The notes below the pieces were generated by a model, which did no database searches, had not been told where the DNA came from, and saw nothing but the letters and a program-made list of their open reading frames with translations. The position numbers were made by a program, and so were the translations under genes. DNA of 64,000 nucleotides from Reticulascus tulasneorum (taxonomy: Eukaryota > Ascomycota > Sordariomycetes > Glomerellales > Reticulascaceae), in the NCBI GenBank assembly GCA_001557505.1, contig LSAX01000001.1:2666001-2730000 (forward strand), written 5' to 3'. The first letter of the stretch is position 1, and every line of letters starts with the position of its first letter. Below are positions 57,734 to 64,000 of this stretch, one piece after another.

Positions 57734-60700
57734 TTAGGGGCATGGGTAGTTCTCATTCCGAGGCTCAAAAGTGGTCCCGTCCAGCCAAGTTGCCCATGCT
57801 TCCTCTGCCGAACAAATGGGTATTGTGATAACACCTGGGCTCTGTACATTCGGCTCATACGGTTTGCTTGCGTCGAAGAGCTCGTTGAGCACTCCCTTAT
57901 CACTGACATCTGCCATCTTGTATCCATTCTTGTTCCCGTTCTTCTTGAACGTGTTGACAGCTCTAGAGGCAAAGGAGGGTCAGCAATGCTACGTGGACAT
58001 GTGGTGAAGGGTTTGAGAGAGTAATGGAGCGGGTAATACGCACCCGGCGACAAGATCGAACTTTGTCAAACCGCCCCAGTCCCTCCCATCCATGGTATCT
58101 ACTCCTGGAAGAGGCGAGAATTTCTGATCAGTGCATATTTGAAGTCCGTTTCGATCACCAGGGATCGCCTCGCAGAACCGGGCCTTGCCCTGAGCAGACA
58201 TCAAGTAGAAGATCCGCCCGTCGATACACTCCCAATTTTCGTTGCCGTTGTTCTCCGATACGAACTGTGGGATGACTGAAGGGGGATTGACGGTGCTGCA
58301 GGCGGCGCCAGAGTCGATGATGAACGGATCGAGACCGCCGACTTTCCAAGCTTGAGGAATAAGGGTCGCCAACATCCCTTTTTTTATGATTCGTTGTATC
58401 TCGAGATCATCCAGAGGCGTATACTGAAGGAGCCTTCCGTCGGCCATTAGACCTTCAAGTTGCTTGATAGACGTGTCTGAGCCGTTCCAGAGCTGTGCGT
58501 TGGTTGCCGTGAGGATTTCGCCCCAGGCGCTGGTCATTGCTCCAATGATAACAGCGAAGCTATCCGGATTAACTGGAGGGACCCTAGAGGTTGATCAGTT
58601 GCTTAGTTACGGAGGCAAACCCGGTGGCGATGGGAATGTAAAAGGACAAGTAGCTATAGACCTACGGTTTGATTCCGTTCTTACTTAACACAAGACTTCC
58701 GGCTACTAAGGCGTTCACCCCATCCTTGATCGTGCCATGCTGGTTCGAATTCTTGGCCCAGTCAGCGCCTCGAAACCAAGAGCTCCACATGGGGGCCGCT
58801 ATCAGCGCGAAGCTCAAGGCGAAGACTTCAACAATGATGCGAGCTATGTCAGCCTGTCCGCTGTCTGGCGCGAAGACGTCGACAAAGCGGGAGACGTCCG
58901 CAACCAGGCTCGACTGTGCATATTGAAGCGCATTGTAAAAGGACCAAAAATGCTAAGAGAAAAAAATATCAGTATTGCTTCATCTCCTATACATGGGCTA
59001 GGGGGATTATAGGGAGTGGTAAATTGTCTGGGCTCAGGTTGATCAAGAACATACCGCTGAAATTGCGACCATGGAGTTGAGGACAAAGTATGTCCCAGGC
59101 CCGTCTTGATCCGTGTCGCTGCACCGAGAAGCGTGATGGCATCCATTCGAATCGACCAGCTTTTCGCAGCTCATTTGCTCGTAACCATGCAAGTAGTCGC
59201 TGATTGTTTTTGAGAATGAGTAGCCGTTCGGGAACGGCTGGCTTTTCCAATTTTTCACACAGTCAATCCAAGTGGCATCTGCGCCGACACCGTACCACCG
59301 ATCTTCCTGCTTTTGGCCGGTAGCACTCGTGACAAAGGGGCTGGTGCAAGTTACAGTTGTCCAGTCGACGACTTTCAAGCCAGGTGTTATTGGTTTGAGT
59401 CTCGCGCCACCACAACTGGGCGAGACCGGAGGGCAGATACTATCTGGCAGGTAGTCTTCCAGATCGATGGCCCAGTCTGCAGTGCCGCCCATGTTGAGAG
59501 ACTTATAAGTGGCGGTGCGATTCGCTTTGTTCGCCTCATTCATCCAGGCGACCCATTCCAGGTCGTTGTATAAGAGTATTTGGGACTGGCTCTTTGCGTT
59601 GGTCCACGTCTTCACGTTTCCGCCACGCTTGATAATGTCCTTGATCTCCGCATTGGATAGGTAGCCTGCCGTGCCAGTGCAGGGGCCCTTAGCAGCCGCG
59701 GAGGCTGGTCCGCTGTAGTTGGGGCTTTCTTTCTTATCTAGCTTGAAGGAACGGCCATAGCTCGTCACGCCAACGATGACTTTGCTGGACGGCACGCCTG
59801 CTTTGGTGATCATTGACAAAGCGTTCATGGTCTCTGTGATGTTGATGTGGGAGAAGAGGCAGTTGCCTGCCGGGCAGCCTGCCTGGGACCATTTGTTGCC
59901 GTAATCCCACTGTCCATGGAGATCATACGTCATATATACGATGTAATCCAGCACCGGGGCCATGTCCTTGATGGGAAAGCCCTTGAGGTACCAGAACGAA
60001 GCTGGGGCCGCAATGGAGAGGGTCTTACCGCTCGGCAGACCTGCGCGGACCATCTTCAGGAACTCCAAGTAGTTCTTACCGTCGTTGGGTCCGCCTTTGG
60101 GGATGCCAGGGATGTCCGGCGCACCAGGATACTCCCAGTCAAAGTCAATGCCGTCAAGGTTGTGCGTCTTCAGAAAAGCGATGACGTTGTTGGCAAAAGT
60201 CTGGCGGTTGGCCGGCGTGACAACCTCGCGGAAGATGGCGTAGCTGTCCTGGGACGTGGAGAACGACCATCCACCAAAGGCGAGGATTTTCTTGAACCCA
60301 GTGGCTTTCTTAAATCTGTCAAATTGGTTTTGCACGCCGCTGATGTCGACTTTCCAGTCTGCCGTGACCTCCGCAAAGGCGAAGTGGATGTGCGTGAACT
60401 TGTTGCTCCCCGCGTTGATCTTGCCAACGTCCATCTTGAGACAGCTCCTGTCCTTGTTCCACGCCTCGAAGTATCCGAGCTTGATGTACGAGGATGGCGC
60501 GGCACTCTTGACGATGTCTGTTCCGCAATTGGAAATACAGCCACTCTTGCCCGGGGCCGCTGTGCCTGGGTTTCCCGTCGCCGATTTAGACACGGTACAG
60601 AACTCGGCCGTCGTTCCACACTGACCCCAAATGTTACAGCAGGAATTCAGCGAACAAGGATTTAGGTCCGCTAGCTTCTTTCCAGCCGCCGGTGCCTTGG

Positions 60701-61940
60701 TGCCGGGCACCTGCGGGCCGCAGACTGCATTGGAAACGGTTGCCGGCAACGGCGGGTTGCCATCGCTCACGCACATCTTGATGCCTGCAATGAGGTTACT
60801 GCATCCGGTCCAACCCCAGGTGTTCTTGTTGAACTTCTCGAGATCGGCCACCGTAAGCATCCGATATGCGGCAATCTTGGCACACCAGTCTCCGCTGGGG
60901 ACGACGTAGGATGCGCAGGTGCCATCGCTGTTCTTCTTTGGCCGCTTGTCGGGCAGAGTACCGGCGGTGCAACATACCCATTGTCCCTCTGCAAGCGTGG
61001 AACATAGGTTCTTGGTCTGGCTGTTGTATTTCTCAAAGTTGGGCCCGGTGGCTTTGCATTTGGTTGCTAAGCTTGCGCAGCTATCCCCTGAGACTACGGT
61101 GCGAGTGGTACAATCAGCTCGGGGGATGAGATTGCTAAACTGAAGTCGAGAAAAGCGAGAGGCAATTGGGACGGTGGCGGGCTCTGGCGAGCTGCGTGTG
61201 GACCAAATGGGAACACTCGGCAGAGTCACGAAAGCCTCGCTTCCCGGGACACATTCGGCTTTGGACCAGGACTTCACTGTCTTCTGGAGGGCCGCAAGAT
61301 TCGAACTGCTCTCAGCCGCAATGCCAAAGACAATGTCTGCGTCTCTTCCGGGTCCGCAGAGCTGCAAAACAGAGGCAGGTCCGGCAGCATCGTTGGTTTG
61401 CACTTGATCGATGAAAGCCTGAACAGCTCCGATAGCAGTGCCTCTCTTTTGCAAATCAGAACCAGCATATGCTCCAACCACGGCGGTGCCAGAGTAACCA
61501 AAGAAGATGTTGTTTCCGCAATCTGCACCGCTTAGGTAGCTCTGTAGCTGCCGCGCGGCAGCAACGACATCATTCTTGTTGATGGTGGAAGTAAGCGGAA
61601 CAGAGGCGAGTTGCATATCAACCTTTGACTCCTTCGCATCGATGCCGCAAGATGCTTCCGACGCTATTCCTAGCGAGTTGCTGGAAGTGCAGGCACGAAT
61701 AGCGACGTTCGTTTTCGGGTCATCCAGAGCGTTGTGGATGGCAAAATCCAAAAGCATAGGCTTAGTACACAAAGACAGCAGCTCAAGGTCACTGTATGTC
61801 GTCCAGTTCTCTGGATGACCACCAGGTATGCAGACCTCGGGGCAGTTGTTCAATTCAGAGAAAAAGGTAGCTTCCCCTCGGGTGATAGAAATCCCACCCG
61901 TCAAAGAGAGGGAAAGGAGGAATTTGAGGGAGTTTCTCAT
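57734..61940 (-). CDS. Secreted LysM / chitin-binding / GH18 chitinase (class V, killer-toxin-like subgroup C)
   Basis: Secreted endochitinase that hydrolyses beta-1,4 chitin chains. Model: complement(join(57734..57962, 58044..58583, 58666..58952, 59055..61940)), 1313 aa; introns of 81, 82 and 102 bp. ATG 61940 gives a clean signal peptide (MRNSLKFLLSLSLTGGISITRGEA). Two LysM modules lie at ~277-322 and ~342-390, a Cys-rich ChtBD1 (hevein-like) module at ~407-472, then GH18 at ~486-850. The catalytic DxxDxDxE is Asp596, Asp599, Asp601, Glu603 (DGIDFDWE). About 450 residues of less defined C-terminal sequence follow, Cys-rich at first (CEKLVDSNGCHHASRC), then a hydrophobic segment IIVEVFALSFALIAAPMW, a feature of killer-toxin-like chitinases. 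Such enzymes serve hyphal antagonism or self-wall remodelling. No broken residues are seen. Confidence 0.93.
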
Positions 61941-63739
61941 CTTGGCCACAGATACGCCTGCTTTTGGGGGACCAAATGACTTGATGTTTAAGCCCGAAGA
62001 AGTAGATAGAAGCTTGATAATCATATAAGCAACTCCATTGCTCGGAACCCGACAATTGAGCCATCTTTATAAGTTTCTGCGTGGGTTTCGACGCATTCCC
62101 AAACTCGAACCAGACTCATCAGCAACAGGATAAGACTGCCCCTTGCTAACCGGCTCCTGTCTCCGAAACCGCCGTGAGAATGGCAAAGCCTTCGCCAAGA
62201 ATCGTTGGTTGAATGACATATCTTCTTCTGTGACGGGAGACAACACGGCCTGTATGCGCCTGCAAATTTGGTGGAAACGGCACAGGTGCGTCGCCAAGTG
62301 CCCCAAGATGCTCTATTGAACCGCCTCTTGACACCGAAGGAGACATAGTTTATGGTAGAAGCATGTAGCTCCTCCAAAAATAACGTCGTTTAAACTATTA
62401 GTCCAGCGAGGGCTAGAACGGGTGACAGATAACATCGGATGAGGTGGGAGCTGGCAAACGCGGGACCGAAGATCTAGGACCCGGGGTCAGGGAACGGTGG
62501 CGCTTAATAGGCGGCATCCTCGCCCTATGGAGACGATTGCTTTAGCCACGTTTGTACACCGACCAGACTCTGCCCTTCACCCTAATCTGTATGCTAATTA
62601 GTACAGCGTATGGAATGGTGAACAAGCAGCAACTCACATGCAAGCCACAGTGCAACACTGGGGCTGCAAACCACCACTGATTCGCCGAATGAATGACCGA
62701 CAGAAAAGGGGACCCAAGTCTGCCGGAGGAACGGGGCCGCCGTGGAGAATCGCGGGTACCTGACCACGTGGGTTTTGGCACCGTCCAACAGCAGTTCTTC
62801 TACTTCACTTCCAACGGTAGAGGCTGACCTTTTCGAGATGGGATGGCAGCTTTCAGGGCAACGCAAATCTTGGCACGGGGGGGCCATAGCTTGTCAGCCC
62901 TAACTAACATGTACGTTGGGGCAGGGATAGGAATGTCTCCCCGTCCCGCCCGTCCGGCCGGTAACCCCCATCTTCACCCAATATACCTGTGCCTCAGCCA
63001 CTTCTACAAATGGATTCCATTCTGGCAGCAGCACATATTGATTTTCTCTCGGACAAACGGCTTCTACCGACTAGTATGTTTTCGTGCGGAGCGATTCCAC
63101 CGGCCCCCAGGCTCTGCAGAGGATCCCTACAGCCTTCGAGAACCCTGTGGTCGACCGACCTCCACTTCCAGACCTGTGGCTGATTCACGGTCCAGATCGG
63201 CGACCGACGAAATGGGCCGCAGTGCAGTCCAGGGCGCCCACAATGGGATTATGGGCCGGCTTCCGACTCCATGGCTGGTTTGCTCTACTCACGTCGCGCC
63301 TGCGTGTATGCGAGCTGCAATGGCGTACGGGTCAAGAGACTCAGATATCAGCCCAGGCGCAACAGAGGAGGCGGCGCCGGGGCCGCACCGTAGTGAGCAT
63401 AGATGTATTCGTAGAGTGGTTTACTGCAAATTCTCACTTTAATTTCATCGTATCCATTCAAGCAAAGCTGACAGGATTACCCAATCCATCTGCACCAATT
63501 AATAAGGGCGACTTGACCACTATTGATTACCCTGCCGAAGCGCCACCAAAACGAAAGAATTTTTCAAATCTCGAGATGGGGGCTTTTTCATTATAGCATC
63601 AATAAGTCCAAGATGCAATTTAAGCGAAGCCAGTCGTCCAGTGGGCGTGCCAAGAAGAAGAAAAACCAAACCATGATCAACGGCGCAGCACTGCAACATC
63701 TTCGTAAACGGGGTTCAGTTGCATGTCCCCTGGATATGC
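61941..63739. other. Chitinase promoter and spacer
   Basis: A TATA-like TTATATGA on the minus strand lies ~90 bp before the chitinase ATG. The remaining frames (62843-63442, 63084-63596 plus) have no recognisable domain and are not called. Confidence 0.45.
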
Positions 63740-63985
63740 TAGAGGAGAGACAAAACAATATCGGCATGCGAACTCTAAATCCACACTCAGGTCAAACCTG
63801 CTTAGTTTCCCCAGCCAATAAAGATGTTCTTGAACGCTTTCAGCACACGTTCGGGGCCTCCAAACCTTCCCTGTCGTTGGAGGGCTGACATAAAGTTGCA
63901 CCACGTCCTTTCCATCCCGGGCTCCATCGTTCGTGACTCTCACGGAATACCTCAACTTTGTGTGTGCGCCCAACTGCATCTACGA
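63740..63985 (-). pseudogene. C-terminal relic of a GH3 beta-glucosidase
   Basis: The minus strand reads RYSVRVTNDGARDGKDVVQLYVSPP and VWRP, the fibronectin-III-like domain that ends fungal GH3 beta-glucosidases. The expected continuation then appears in a second frame (PNVLKAFKNIFIGWG) and a third (GETKQV, then a stop), so at least two frameshifts and stops have accumulated. Upstream of the domain, between 63985 and the window edge, there is also a stop in frame. The rest of the gene, if any, lies beyond 64000. Sequencing error is the alternative explanation for one break, but not easily for all. Confidence 0.65.
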
Positions 63986-64000
63986 ATGCAAAGGGTTCAT

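Noticed and set aside
59847..60665. 272-codon plus-strand frame inside the chitinase gene
   Set aside because: Lies wholly opposite the GH18 domain, whose residues are conserved; the antisense product has no recognisable feature.
62843..63442. 199-codon plus-strand frame near the chitinase promoter
   Set aside because: Arg/Pro-rich translation typical of random GC-rich frames.

Overview
The window is nuclear DNA from a filamentous ascomycete (Pezizomycotina; a Sordariomycete seems likely, but the sequence alone does not fix the genus). The evidence is short 48-100 bp GT-AG introns with CTAAC-like branch sites, monocistronic genes on both strands, a Zn2Cys6 regulator, a LysM/GH18 killer-toxin-type chitinase, a Fot1/pogo transposon, and long non-coding spacers with G or C runs and TACCTAGGTA palindromes. 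I see no CRISPR array, rRNA or convincing tRNA.

Layout. 0.2-1.9 kb: mitochondrial rhomboid protease. 2.3-10.4 kb: a metabolic block made of a Zn2Cys6 regulator, a 2-oxoglutarate/Fe(II) oxygenase, an NCS1 nucleobase-type permease and an MCT-like MFS transporter. 11.9-13.7 kb: a lysine 2,3-aminomutase-type radical SAM enzyme with a mitochondrial-looking leader. 16.4-18.2 kb: a structurally complete Fot1/pogo transposon with 42-bp inverted repeats and a TA target duplication. 19.5-22.9 kb: a conserved low-complexity protein of unknown role, apparently split by a 1.3-kb intron. 26.1-29.4 kb: mitochondrial RNase II (DSS1/CYT-4). 31.8-35.3 kb: a large DUF8004-like protein. 36.7-38.5 kb: a Reg1-type PP1 regulatory subunit. 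38.5-45.9 kb: a 7.3-kb stretch with no gene I can support. 45.9-47.6 kb: DUF3176 membrane protein. 49.8-57.2 kb: a compact housekeeping block of TRM5, an ALKBH2-like repair dioxygenase, NUS1 and COG6. 57.7-61.9 kb: a 1313-residue LysM/chitin-binding/GH18 chitinase. 63.7-64.0 kb: a frame-broken tail of a GH3 beta-glucosidase.

How the genes relate. The first metabolic block could be a small nucleobase-use cluster (regulator, oxygenase of the thymine-7-hydroxylase-like fold, NCS1 importer), which is inference. In the housekeeping block two divergent pairs share short promoters: TRM5/ALKBH2-like (nucleic-acid methylation and alkylation repair) and NUS1/COG6 (dolichol supply and Golgi trafficking, both feeding glycosylation).

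Many coding regions are split by introns. I rebuilt gene models by matching splice sites to reading frames; two genes appear to begin with first coding exons of only 5 and 6 nt, and three introns are a multiple of three and open, so they are easy to miss. No transcripts were available.
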